Source of the DNA: Trichopria drosophilae
Lineage: Eukaryota; Arthropoda; Insecta; Hymenoptera; Diapriidae
DNA: 64,000 nucleotides
NCBI GenBank assembly: GCA_030407085.1
Contig: CM059585.1
Span: 1,187,001 to 1,251,000 of the forward strand
Reading direction: 5' to 3'
Below, piece after piece: positions 35,171-47,078 of the stretch. Below the pieces are notes generated by a model. That model saw only the letters and a list, made by a program, of their open reading frames with translations, did no database searches and was not told the origin of the DNA. The translations under genes were made by a program, and so were the position numbers. How positions within the stretch are numbered: the first letter of the stretch is position 1; every line of letters begins with the position of its first letter.

Positions 35171-38100
35171 ATGATAGCCATCTTTATTATCCCGTGGTTT
35201 TTTATATCTCTGTTGTTTTCAGAAACAACAGGGGTACTACATCAACCACAATGGTCCTTGCTGAAGAATGCACTATTAAAAATTCTTCCATCGTATGAAG
35301 TTACTTTCATGATTCACGGTATAGCGAATGCTCCCAAAGAAGTCTTTGAAATTATGAATCAGATTCAGGATAATCATGCAACATTAATCTATGACTTACC
35401 TGTATTGCCTCCAACATTGCAAGAAAGACTATTTTCGATTGCGTGCAGGGGAAACTTCTTTATTATATTCCATCGACCAGGTAAGATTAATTTCTTCTCA
35501 TGATATATCCGCAAAAAGTTTGGGAACTTGTCCCGTGTACATTAAAGTATTAAGCAAATACAATATACATTAACTTGATTTTATGTACATATTTTTGAAC
35601 CGCAGTGATAGTAATACATTATAGAATATAATGTTCTATTATTATAGAATTAAAATTGGCTAAATGATTCCATTAATTTCGTTGTTATGCACCTTGGGGA
35701 CTCTCAAAATGACGCAGTACAATATTTTAACGTGTTTAATGTGTGCAGCGAAGTAGTATTTGCGGGGGGTTCAAACGAATCGAACGAATTGAAATTCTCT
35801 ACTCCCATTTTAAAACGTGGGCGGTAGAACCGTTGCAAAACTTTTAACATCAAATATTACATTATTTCAGAAGTAAAAAAAAATGATACAACACATCACT
35901 TACAAGTAAACCTACTGGAGTATTAACCTTTTTTTTTATGAAATTTGGACATGTAAAAAATAAAAAACTTACACCCACGTATTTTTTTTCAGCGGCGGAG
36001 AAATATATTTAGAAGTGAAACGGCTCATCCAAAATTATGACGGAAATATAATATAATAAATAAATGGCGTTATCTTTGAAGACAATTAAGGGATTTGAAT
36101 GATTTTTTGGTAGGAATGTGTCTTTCAAAAGAAGAAAGATATCCTCCAAGATATCTTGAATGGGGAATGATAATTAGGGGGTTATTACGCCCCAAATGAT
36201 TTTTTGGGAAGTTACTTCACCTCTTAAATATGTTTCTCCACCGGTAAAATAAAATCAAAATTTCCTATATCGGAGCTAATTTAACATTCGGCAGGCTTAC
36301 TCATTAGCATCAGTCAGTTCTTCCCTGTCATTATATTGCGTCCTAACTTAAATGTATAACTATTCGGATTGGATAGATTAAAATAATATTTGAATTTCCC
36401 CTTAAAGATTCGTACAATTGTGCTATGGTGCAATGGAATGAAAGTCTTAAAGTCCTGGAATAGTTTGGCCAATTTCAATTTATTTCAATTCTGTTACTAA
36501 TCTACTACAGTGTGTAGGGGAGCCGGGGAGTGTACCGCTCACCGAAGGAAAGTACTGCTTTTAATAAATGCATAAATAATTCCAGATTTGCTTAACGATT
36601 GAAATCGATTCTACAAAGCCCCAACAGTAATATATGAAAAGATTTGAATTTTTACTAACGATAAACGTATTGAATGGTAGAATTTAATATATATCAACGA
36701 TCCAACAGGATCTCCTGTCAATGAGGGTAATACCGCTCACTAAATTTATGTTATTAAACTTATTCTTATTCACTTAGAAACAATGTAATGAAGATGTAAT
36801 GACGATGTAATGAAGAAATGTGGGTATAAGCAATTAAAATTGTAAAGAAGAATGTATTCAAATTAATGATTCATAAATAATGAGTGTACCTAACCTATGA
36901 AATTCGATGATATTATAAATCAATTTTTTGTTAAATCACTTATGTACATTCAATGTATATGATTAATTACAAGAAGTTCCATTTCAGATATCCATTATTT
37001 TAGTACTTTCTGTACATTTATTTGATCAACAATATGTAAAATATGTCATAAACTTTCTGAGCCGTGTTACCCACTAACACGCCACGTTAGTGGGTATAAA
37101 AAAATATAAAAAATCAATTTAACTTAACGGAAGATTGAGAAATATGAGTGAGCGGAATTACCCACTGAGCGGTATAACCACCACCTCCCCTACTAATATT
37201 TGTATACTTTGAATAAAACAATAACGTAATAATTGCAGGACACCAGTTCTTTTCAATGTTCGCTATATACATGCAGACTTGGAATCAAATGTGCGGTGAT
37301 AAACCGAGACCAAAAATATTAATATTTCTTCATGGATACAATGAAAATAACATATATTGCCGACAATATTTTGAACTACTCTGGAAAGAATTTTATTTGG
37401 ATGTTACCATTCTGAACATCTTAAATAGTTCTAAGATAATTATATATCAGTATAATCCGTTTACTTCCATTTATTCAAAAGAAATTCTTGGTCCTCGCAC
37501 TATTCTGTTTCCTGATAAGATTTCAAATTTATCAGGCAAAAAATTATCGGTAGTGTTCTTCAACCATGCATGTACATTAATTCATGTGAGCAAGTCAGGA
37601 AAAATGAAACTAAAAGCAGGGCTTTGTGCTGGAATCATCAATACACTCTCCGAGGTTATGAATTTTACTATGAAAATTACATTATATAAAATGACTTCTG
37701 AAGGCTTAATATACATACCAATGAATATGTTGAATGGAACTGATGATTTTTGCGCATTCCTATCTAGACAGACTAACTTTTTTCAATACATGAAATTGTT
37801 CTCACTTGAACAAAGTATGTTCTTGGATACAAGAACCGAATATATGATTGTGCCTATAAAACGCAAAAGTTTAATCAGTTTTCCCATAAACTTTGTTGCA
37901 TTTTTGGCTGCTAGTTTTATTCTAGTGTTTCTTGCTTACCTTTGGGCCCGTATTGCAAAATTTGAATTGAACTACTGGTATCCTTATAATACCTGGGACT
38001 GCTTAATGGGAATTTCCGGACGTTTACCAGTAACACATGCCGAAAGAACATTGTTTATTGCCATTCTGATTCTATCAGTCACGCACATCGGTGACCTTTT

Positions 38101-38755
38101 TCAAGAATGTACTACAGTGAATATTATCGAGATTGATACAATAAAAATGGATACGTTTGAAGATTTGGACAAGTCAGGGCTTATTCCTGCGTTTAAAGGG
38201 TCATTTTTTGATCACCTCCATAATAGAGTGTCCAAAACGATTGAAAGTTTAGTAAGTAAGTCAGAATCGGGACCATTGACTAGATGTTATGATAAATTCG
38301 TTTTGCGCGGGGACGTCACATGTATGGTGCAACCTTATGTGAAAGATGTTATGATTGAAATATTTAGAAGAAGTAATGATCTTCCATTGATAAAGACGTT
38401 AAGTGATGACAGTATTACAATGCATTGGATGGTTTTTCCACAGCGAAAAAATTCACCTTATGTCAATCAATTTAATAAAATTATTCAACCCTTAATCGAG
38501 CACGGATTAACGGCATTTTGGCGTGGAACTCAACTCGCGAAGCAAGTGAAGTCACTAAAAGACCGGCATTTGACATTTAAAAAACAAAATCTTGTCAAAC
38601 TCAGTGATAAAAGCAGCAACAACTCTCCTAGTACTTCACTAATATACCAAATACTGCTTATCTTCATCACTGGAAATATACTCGCAGTTTTAGCTTTTCT
38701 TAGTGAAATCATAATAAATAAAATCTTAATGAGAAACGCCGTAGTTCCTTTTTAA
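35171..38755 (+). CDS. divergent ionotropic receptor (IR), paralog 3, two exons
   Basis: Exon 1 is 35171-35480 (GTAAGA donor), the phase-1 intron is 35481-37238 and exon 2 is 37239-38755, giving about 608 residues. The N-terminus MIAIFIIPWFFISLLFS is a signal peptide followed by the family block LPSYEVTFMI. Exon 2 is exactly 1517 bases, the same as paralogs 1 and 4. It carries the S1 lobe (VVFFNHACTLI), TRTEYMIVPIKR, the first membrane segment (FPINFVAFLAASFILVFLAY), the pore and second segment (WDCLMGISGRLPVTH, GDLFQECTTVNI), S2, and the last helix (STSLIYQILLIFITGNIL). There is no stop or frameshift. The sequence is more diverged from paralogs 1, 4, 5 and 6 than those are from each other. 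It is likely a chemosensory channel subunit; the ligand is unknown. Confidence 0.9.
35481..37238. other. intron of IR paralog 3 with a TIR-bounded insertion
   Basis: The 1758-bp intron (GTAAGA...TTGCAG) contains a 680-bp element at 36514-37193. The rest (35481-36513) is AT-rich with nothing recognised. Confidence 0.65.
36514..37193. mobile_element. 680-bp non-coding element with imperfect terminal inverted repeats
   Basis: The left end GTAGGGGAGCCGGGGAG..TACCGCTCA mirrors the right end, whose reverse complement is GTAGGGGAGGTGG..ATACCGCTCA. The ACCGCTCAC motif recurs inside near 36734, and GAGCGG occurs twice near the right end. It has no open frame of note. It lies wholly within the IR intron. 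Confidence 0.6.
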
Positions 38756-41700
38756 CGAACCAGTTGAAATTTGGAAATAAATAATGCAATGTGTTGTTAG
38801 TTTTATTCACGCAGTACTTTGGTTATAATTCATGTAAAACAACTAAAAATAGCAATCGATTGGAAAGAACCAGTGAAGAACATGTAATTGGTTATGTAAT
38901 CGTATTAATTAAAAACAAGTAATTTAATTAATTGCATATTAATCTAACAATCTGTTGTATTTTTTTATATATCATTCCTACATATTTGGTGTATTTCCCA
39001 AAACTCACATCTATAGTATACCAGAAGGCAAGTTATTAAAATTATTATACTCTTATCTACCTAGATATTTGTGTAAATTATTAAATTTACACATATCCTG
39101 AGTACAATCGCGCAAGCGCAGTACAAAAGCTACGAATGTGCTGGAGCCTTTCCGCACCTGATGTAAGATAGATGAAATAAAACAACAAAAGCAGGCCGTG
39201 CGTAGAGCCTCGATTGATAATAAACTTCAACTCGTCTTCATATTGTAACTCAAGAATTGAATTGATAATATTCAGGGGGTTTCGGACCACCCGTATAACC
39301 CATTTAAAAAATAAGGACACAATTATTTTAAATATGTAAAAAGTTTTTCCTTACAATTTGAAGGGCCGCTTTATCGAATTGTGATATTTTTAATGTTTTT
39401 TGTCAACATTTTGAAGGTATAGTTAATTGAATGACATAACTGACATTTTTTCGAAAAAAAGTAAAATTGTAAAAACGTTTTATTTTTCGGGTTGCATCAG
39501 AATCTACAATAAAAACCTCATGTTCCATTTAGAAGACTGCACCTCCGACCTGCACCCCTACTTCTGGCCGTAACCGGAAGTTGAAAATGTCACCGTTTCA
39601 TAAAGCGCTCTCAAATTATAAAACGTTTTTCGTTATTTGAAATAATCACGTCTTTAGCCTTTTAATGGATGGTACATGTAGTGAGACATCGGGAATATGT
39701 GGGTGAACTATTTTATACTTTTAACTTCTGTATATCTCCGCTTAATTGCGTTATTAGTACGAGAATATGTGTTAAATAAACACCAGCTATTGTTTTTCAC
39801 ATTATATATTTCACATACATTAGATGTTTTTTTTTCATATTTATATATTTTTTGCATGATTAGTTTTAGATCTTAAGGGCTATATCATGAGGCGTTCAAA
39901 TAAGAATAGCACAATCAATAATGTTCTTAATGAAGTATAATTACAGTGCTACAAATGTGTGTTTCGCGAGGTGTTGTTCGTTCTACAGTGTGTTCCCGAC
40001 TGCTCGAAAATTAATAAGCAAATTCGTATCCCTACTATCTGACATGCTGGATTAACTACATCGTTTAATTATCGCATTACCAGAATGGCCAATGTACTGT
40101 GCATGTCTCCAAATTCAACAATTATATATATATTTTTGCACGTTCAGATATTTATTTTGCATGTTCATATAAATTTTCGCATGTTTATATATATTTTATC
40201 TTCATATTGTATCATTAGATTTAGTATAATTGCATGCTAACCAATCACATTCATATTCCAGTTTATTCCAAATAACTGTTAAATCGAAATTGTAGTATAA
40301 TATAATTTTATTAGTCTTATAATTATGAATGTCGTTATTATTTCAAAAATTTTTTTATTTATTTTTTATCTTTTACCTGTTTTCTTTTTTTTATTGTTAA
40401 TATTATTACTAGTTGAGATTATAAATGTTTTAACAAAGCCTAGCGTTTGGGAATCCAAGTGATTACACACAAGGTGTTTGAAATGTTTAGAGATCTTCAA
40501 ACTATTTCAATCTAATGTAATTTTTATAAACATCCTGGTAGGTCATAAGCCCGGTTTAAAACCAATTTAATTATGTTAATTCATTTCTTTTCAATGTGTT
40601 TGTTCACACCCGAACCATGTTCACAACTGAACCTTTTACCCTATATGGAACTCTCATTATCGATGCATCCCATGCACGTACCTACCGTGAAATCCGATGG
40701 GTCTTGGGGAAATACAGTATGCGTCCACGGTAAAATACGTTGCCAATCTCTGTTAACCCATTAATGCACAAATGCACAGAAAGTTCACTGCAGCTTCAAC
40801 AGTTTTTATCATTATGAAATAAATTTCGAAAAAAAATAAAAACAGATTCTACCATTTTCAAGGCCCCTCTTTCGAATGGTAGTAAGAAAATTGTAAAAAA
40901 ATTGAAATTTATATATGATTTTGACCTATATAGTAGAAAAACATGATTTTTTAGGACACATTTTTTTACAAATATCGAGATTTCGATACAACATCTTACT
41001 TTGAGTGAGCTAAAATATATTGCAAGGGTGCACGCGATAGTTGAACTTAAAAGATATACTGGTATATATTTGAAATTTTCGATATCAGATTCAAAATGGC
41101 CGCTGCATTTACAAATTCCTTTTCAAAATTTAACCATTTTTTTCTTGAAAACTATGGAGTATAAAGAACATTTTATAAGAACAATCATGTTCTAGAATCA
41201 CTCGAAGAATACCCACAAATTTTTTCAGAATGCATTGCCACAATTTTATAATTAAAAAAAAATCGAAATTTTGGAAAAAGTCTTTTTAAAAATCTGAAAA
41301 AATTTAAGAGTATTCTTTAACCAATTCTAAGAGTATTTGCTTTAAGAAAATTTTTTCTCAACTCTGTAGTATTCAAGAAAATTAATTATAAGTCTTGAAA
41401 TCCATAAAAGTATAATAATTTTTTTTTTAACTATAGCCTTTGACTCAACTATCCATAGAACGAAAATGTCTTAGAATTTGTTAAAAAATACTCTTTACTA
41501 ATTTTACATGACCTTTTTCAAAATTTCAATTTTTCGATTTTTCAAAAACTAAAAATTGTGACAGTGCATTCTGAAAAAATTCGAGGGTATTCTTTCACTT
41601 ATTGTAGAACATAATTGTTCTTATAACAGGTAAATCTTTTCAAAACAGGCATCCTCGCAAACAAAAAATTAACAACTACACTATTTCGATGTATTTTTAC

Positions 41701-42242
41701 CCGCTGATTACGAAAATGGGATGGGGGGGGGGGTCAATTTCATCGTCACTGGATGCCCCCCTTCGTGTCGAACAACTTTTATCCTACACCTTTTTTGATT
41801 CTGTGCATAGTTCTCGAGATATTTCTATGTCTTCAGATAAATCGGCCACCCTGTATATGGGCATTTCCAGAAAAAATATCATTTTATTGTCACTGTGTAT
41901 TTTTTATTAACTACTGTTCATATATCGGTCTTAGAAATAAATAAAAGTGTTATTGGGGATCCTGGGAAGTATGTCCATAAGATTTCAAGTCCATAAATAA
42001 AGCACAAACAGTGTAAAATAATCATGAACCTTCGACCGTACTCTTGGATTTCGTGTGTAACCAGTTATGAATTCAATGTTTATAATCACTGCAGTACTTG
42101 CGCGCAGTTAAATAATTGATCGACAGAAGTTGTTTCCTATTCAAAAAACCCTAAAAAATGAAAATTTAAAACAGTTAATCGTGTTCTTTGTCCTAATCAG
42201 CCGTACGCTACTCAGAAACTCATGTAACCATTTTTGTGTTTG
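38756..42242. other. intergenic, decayed transposon-like DNA
   Basis: Around 39270-39300 a GGGTTTCGGACCACCCGTAT stretch resembles ends of insect DNA transposons. From 41163-41285 against 41512-41640 there is a long imperfect inverted repeat. A G-tract is at 41709-41722. No intact gene was found, and short open frames such as 39087-39320 have no recognised family. Confidence 0.45.
41163..41640. repeat. imperfect inverted repeat, arms about 125 bp
   Basis: The left arm contains AGAATACCCACAAATTTTTT and CAGAATGCATTGCCACAATT. The right arm, reverse-complemented, contains AGAATACCCTCGAATTTTTT and CAGAATGCACTGTCACAATT. The arms are about 75-80% alike by eye, consistent with an old fold-back element. 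Confidence 0.6.
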
Positions 42243-42613
42243 AATGTCACGACCGTAATCATCGGTTATAAAAAGTGCGCGCATTGATTTGGAACAAATA
42301 TAGAAAATTTTTTCAGTACTTATGTGTATCAGGAAGGTAACCTATAAGTTTGAAAGGTGTGCTATAAAAATTTCTTGGGTTACAACGTTTTATTTAATAC
42401 AAATTACACATTTACTGAAAAAATGTCATGACCGTAATGCATCATATCTTCGCCATTTTTTGACGCACACTCATAAAATTTATAGGAGTTATCAAGGTTG
42501 TTGGGCTGATGAATTTTACATTATAATAAATGAAATATTACATTAAAATTTTCAGTCCATTTAAGGCGAAAATGTCATGACCGTAATTTTATCGAAAATG
42601 TCACGACCGTAAT
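42243..42613 (+). repeat. four copies of an AATGTCACGACCGTAAT motif
   Basis: Copies are at 42243-42259, 42422-42438, 42571-42587 and 42597-42613; two have C and two have T in the central TCA(C/T)GA. The first and last are also followed by a similar GCGCGCAT(C/T)GA segment about 25 bases later. They are probably subrepeats of a transposon end. Confidence 0.6.
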
Positions 42614-43372
42614 CAGCGACTATAGACACCGCGCGCATCGACATTTTGACATGTTATATCATCCTTCCAGTGTATTTTGATGTTTGAAAATAGGGTTTTC
42701 AATCCCATTGATGTGCACTCAAAACGTAACAAGTTTTAGTAATTTTACTCTGTACTTATTGAATTATACCGATTTTATGATACAAATACTCTATAATAAG
42801 TCCAGTTCAATAAGTGTTATTAACAGTCAATGTAAGCATAACTTTTATGATAATATGACTAACCTTTCAATATGACTGGCGCGAATTGCTACGGAAGCAA
42901 TAGGGGAGGGGAGAGAAGGGATCACGCGATTTGTAAAATCGTACCATAATGTTATTTATTAAAAGCGTTGTATTGTTGAGTTTTCAAAATAAACAGAATT
43001 ATGAAGGACATTATGAAATGAAAAATTGTCGACACGCGTCTGTATAGTTTTCAAGTGAATAGTGTGAAATAAATTGTTATAATTATCATTTAGATTTAAT
43101 AAATTTGTATTCTATTTGAAATAAAATACTGATATATTTAAAAGAAAATTTTTAATTTTATTCAATTTTAATTTATAAAAATTACTTGTAAAAAGTGCGC
43201 GCAAGGTGTAAACAAACATGCAATATGAAAAATCTTCATCTTTTTACACATATAATGTGTACAAAAGTTTTCAAGCATGTGCGTAATCGTTTATTTTTCA
43301 ATTTTATCTTCACGAAAAATGACAGATTTGCTGGAAATGCCCATATAAAGCTGTACAAAATATCGTGCCTTT
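42614..43372. other. AT-rich intergenic, nothing recognised
   Basis: A short AGTGCGCGCA sequence at 43195 echoes the motif region at 42.2-42.6 kb. There is no gene. Confidence 0.4.
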
Positions 43373-44312
43373 TAAAATCAATTTGACTGCCGATTGCTTT
43401 TGCGCAGTATACATTAGTGCAACGTCCCGAGAAATATATTTTTGTAAAATATTATTAATCGTGTTCACGTGTTGCCTACGCATATCAATTAAACAAAATA
43501 ATCGTGCCACCTTTAATTAAAAAAATACTTTTATTAGTTACACAAATAAAGGGGCCAATGTTGTGAATGTACACAAACTTACAAAATTACTATGGCTTTC
43601 AGCTTTTCATCAAAATGTTGAAATTCGTGCAATGTCTTGAATGGAAGTTGAAAATTATATTTTTCTTCGAAGCTTCGTAAAGTGGCGATGTCGCTACGAA
43701 TGAACCCTGAAGCTTCAAGTGCATTAAGGATCATGTCTTGATTTTATAATATATATATATTAAAAAAAGAATTAATTTGTATATTACATAAACTGTCTTA
43801 AGTATATAATATTTATCATAATAACTACAGTTAATTCCAAAGCTTTGAAAAATGAACGTAAAATAAATTACAAAAGAAAAGACTGTAATTTCGACGTAAT
43901 GAAGGAACTGGAAGGCATGTCCGTGACCATGGAGCATATATTACAAAATCAAGACATGATTCTTAATGCACTTGAAGCTTCAGGGTTCATTCGTAGCGAC
44001 ATCGCCACTTTACGAAAATATAATTTTCAACTACCATTCAAGACATTGCACGAATTTCAACATTTTGATGAAAAGCTGAAAGACCCCACTTGCCATAGTT
44101 ATTTTGTAAGTTTGTGTACATTCACAAAATTGGCCCCTTTATTTGTGTAACTAATAAAAGTATTTTTTTAATTACAGGTGGCACCATTATTTTGTTTAAT
44201 TGATAGGCGTAGGCAACACGTGAACACGATTAATAATATTTAAAAAAAATATATTTCTCAATTGCACTAATGTATACTGCGCAAAAGCAATCGGCAGTGA
44301 AATTGATTTTAT
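43373..44312. repeat. long palindrome duplicating a DUF4806-like exon (arms about 370 bp)
   Basis: The left arm 43373-43742 and the right arm 43946-44312 are reverse complements with few mismatches, around a ~203-bp spacer. The right arm lacks about 12 bases (AGCTTCGAAG region) present in the left, and the left lacks 10 bases (near ACCCCACTTG) present in the right, so the arms have diverged independently. Both arms keep the exon, the GTAAGT donor region and the next acceptor. Transcription across it would give a long hairpin RNA. Confidence 0.85.
43845..44243 (+). pseudogene. DUF4806-like protein fragment in the right arm of the palindrome
   Basis: The frame reads MKELEGMSVTMEHILQNQDM, ILNALEASGFIRSDIATL and LPFKTLHEFQHFDEKLKD, ending at 44105 before GTAAGT. 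A 72-base intron to 44177 (ATTACAG) and an exon to the TAA at 44243 (VAPLFCLIDRRRQHVN) follow. A short coiled region before LPxKTxxEFxxFxEKLK is the layout of DUF4806 proteins, which are common in insect repeats; the usual domain would be longer, so this is truncated. A further possible exon (44337-44489, LNDHLCCRKPLQKC) follows an AG acceptor. It is likely a dead duplicate. Confidence 0.45.
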
Positions 44313-44489
44313 ATTATATATATATAATTTTTTCAGATTTTTTGAACGACCATTTATGCTGCCGAAAGCCACTTCAAAAATGCGTTTTTATGTTAGATTT
44401 CCTGGATGAGCCCTCTGAAAACAAAATTATTTTGAGTCGGGAAGCGCCAAAAATTTCTTTTTTAGGTCCTCCATTGAATTACCTTTGAT

Positions 44490-47078
44490 GCAAAAAAAAT
44501 TTGTTTGAAACAGTGTAATAACAGTGGAATAAAATATATGTATATATATTTATATGTATGTGTGTGATGTGTATATTGTTTATTTTTGTTATTAGAGTTA
44601 AATCCAAGTCGTCCACGGCATAAATGATTTTTCCACCCGCAACCGATTCAGTCGGTGGAACCAATAGATTCAGCACGACTGCATCTCTATTTAACACACT
44701 TGTGTTTATATTAACACCATCAGGATTTGAAAATAGATCGTCGACCTCTGTATCTGAAATATACGGAATTATGAAGTGAACTGATCTTTTTATAATATCA
44801 CAAGATTCATCTGTTTTATATTAACATATATGTTTTCAAAAAACTTTTCGACCGTTTTAAATTAATTAAGAAGATCTTGGTATTTTTCGGTCATTATAAT
44901 TGTAAATACACAATAATAAATATTGTAAACAATAACTTTGCAATTAATTAGAAAAACCACATTTTAGATATGCTTTAAAATGTATTTTGCTTTAAATGAA
45001 TTGCTTTACTATACATCACATATGTGTTATTTTCAAATAATTAATATTTTGTGAATTTTCCCTGATACATGTTTTCATTTATTCTAACAAATTATGATAG
45101 AAAAAGAAACCTATCTCGCAGAATAAAAAGGTAGTGATTATGGTTAACTCTTTGTAAGTTCTAAAGATACATATATTCTTCGATCTTTAAAAGTTGATTT
45201 GAATAAACAAACTTCCAGTAATAAACAATGGCATTGATATATCTAATTGACTAAGAGGATACTTCACTTGCTATTTTCTTTATTATAAAAAATTACAGTT
45301 ACTTTTCATCACAATAAAGAACACAATAATAACACTTAGAAAACAGTCGAGACAACATTCTCTACCAATTTCAATTAAATGCTCTCATTTATTGTATGCT
45401 CATAAAACTACCTATTGAATTATTTTCTTTCATGCAATAAAACTTTACATGTTCTGTAGGATACATCTTTGACTAATAGATGTATATAATTTATATTTAC
45501 GACAAGAATAGAGTGCGGCAATTGAAAATAAATGTAAAACAAAGTGAAGTCGAGTTGAAATTTGATTTGCATGTTACCTGATTTAATTGCTGTTATAAAT
45601 TAAGTATTATAAAATAAATAATATAAATATTACAAAAGTTACAGCCGCAGGCTTTGTATATGATAAAAGTTGTGACCTCGAGCAGTCGTGTGTTTTGATT
45701 CGATTCGGAAACTATCGGATTACATCGATACTGTTCGTGTTGTGTTTGGGACTTTCATATGGTAGCATTGGCGTACCTGTCGTCAATTTCCTATTGGCTC
45801 CGAGCAAAGTATGCCGGAACATCATAGTATTATTTTCAGTGTGCCTCCAACATTGCAAGAATTAGTATATTATGAAATTAGTGCTCGCCTTCGGCTCGGG
45901 CCGCAACCCTTCACATTCGTAGAATAAACATTTACGCACATGTTTCATACGATATTTTATGTCACCTGAGTGCGTAAAATGCGACCGAAAAATGTCAAAA
46001 GTGTGTAAAATAGCATTTTACGTATCGAATGGTATAATAGTACTTTTTGCACCAAGGGCGTGAAATGGTCGTTTATCGTCCGTGGTGCAAACTGGTGAAT
46101 TTCTCAACCCGGAAGAGAATATAGATAAGTCCCCTTCAAGCGCAAGATGGCAACCTGAGCCGAAGGCGAGGGGACAAGCACGTGTGGAATGCTTGTTTAT
46201 TTCCTCCCGAGGGTCGAATACGAGTTTTCTGCTTAAATGTATTTAAAGTGAGCATAATAATACTGACAGCTGATTAGTAAAACATAGTAAACATGTAATA
46301 TGCATCCAATAGTCTATTACAATACAAGTGCGTGAAGTAAGTGTATTAGAAGTATTATTTATTAATACTTCGGCTGGCTTGTAGGTCGTAGGTGTAAACC
46401 ATTTTCAAATTTTATACATATAAGAAATATTATATTATTGTCATATATCTATCGAAGCTACTTGGACCCGAATAAGTTTGGTCCCCATAAATATGGGTTT
46501 AATTGTTTAATATAACTAAAAGCTGTTAGTAAACGAATAAGTATGAAAGAATAGCCGACTCTAGTTCAAATTCCGGTCATTCAAATTTATTCTAATAACA
46601 TACATATACATCAATCCTGAAGTAAATTCATCACATCGACCATGGTAAAACAGTACACTAAGAAAAATTTAAGAAGTCAGGTGTTGTAGGTATAGTGCAG
46701 CAGAGGTGTGCGGCTCTAAGACAACTACCGTGTAACTTATAAGACAGCTCATTTTCCAAAATAAAACACGGCTGTTATACCAACACTCATTTGAACATAG
46801 TATAGCTGCCGTCCATTTCAACCGGAACACCGGTTTTCTGCATTAGTACGTCTGCAGTCCCAAACTGAAGCAGCTAACATCTTAATCGACGAACGATAGC
46901 CATCTCCCGCTTTACACCACAGATATCTCTACTAGCGTGTCTGTAATTAATTTTTTATATTATCTTAATGTTCTCTCAAAGTAGAGTGTACATATATGTA
47001 ACGTCCAATTCTAACGATATCGCGGATTGATTGTTTACTCTAGGTAAATAACCATTCCGTTTTAGTCTCACGTGTAAA
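44490..47078. other. intergenic with repeats of the R-A family
   Basis: Positions 45866-45938 (CTTCGGCTCGGGCCGCAACC, then CATTCGTAGAATAAACATTT) match 51311-51413, partly in inverted orientation. At 46044-46096 a hairpin starts TTTGCACCAAGGGCG and closes CGTCCGTGGTGCAAA. Positions 46240-46568 are R-A copy 3. I see no other feature. Confidence 0.5.
46240..46568 (+). repeat. dispersed repeat family R-A, copy 3 (long, tail lost)
   Basis: It matches copy 4 (minus strand, 51175 downward) from GATTAGTAAAACA through AATAGTCTATTACAAT to the shared ATCTATCGAAGC core, extending the family beyond 330 bp. The CTAG tail is missing: the match stops at AATAGCCGACTCTA. Confidence 0.65.

Noticed and set aside
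42243..42613. Spaced repeats considered as a CRISPR array
   Set aside because: The spacing is irregular, there are only four copies, and the genome is eukaryotic.
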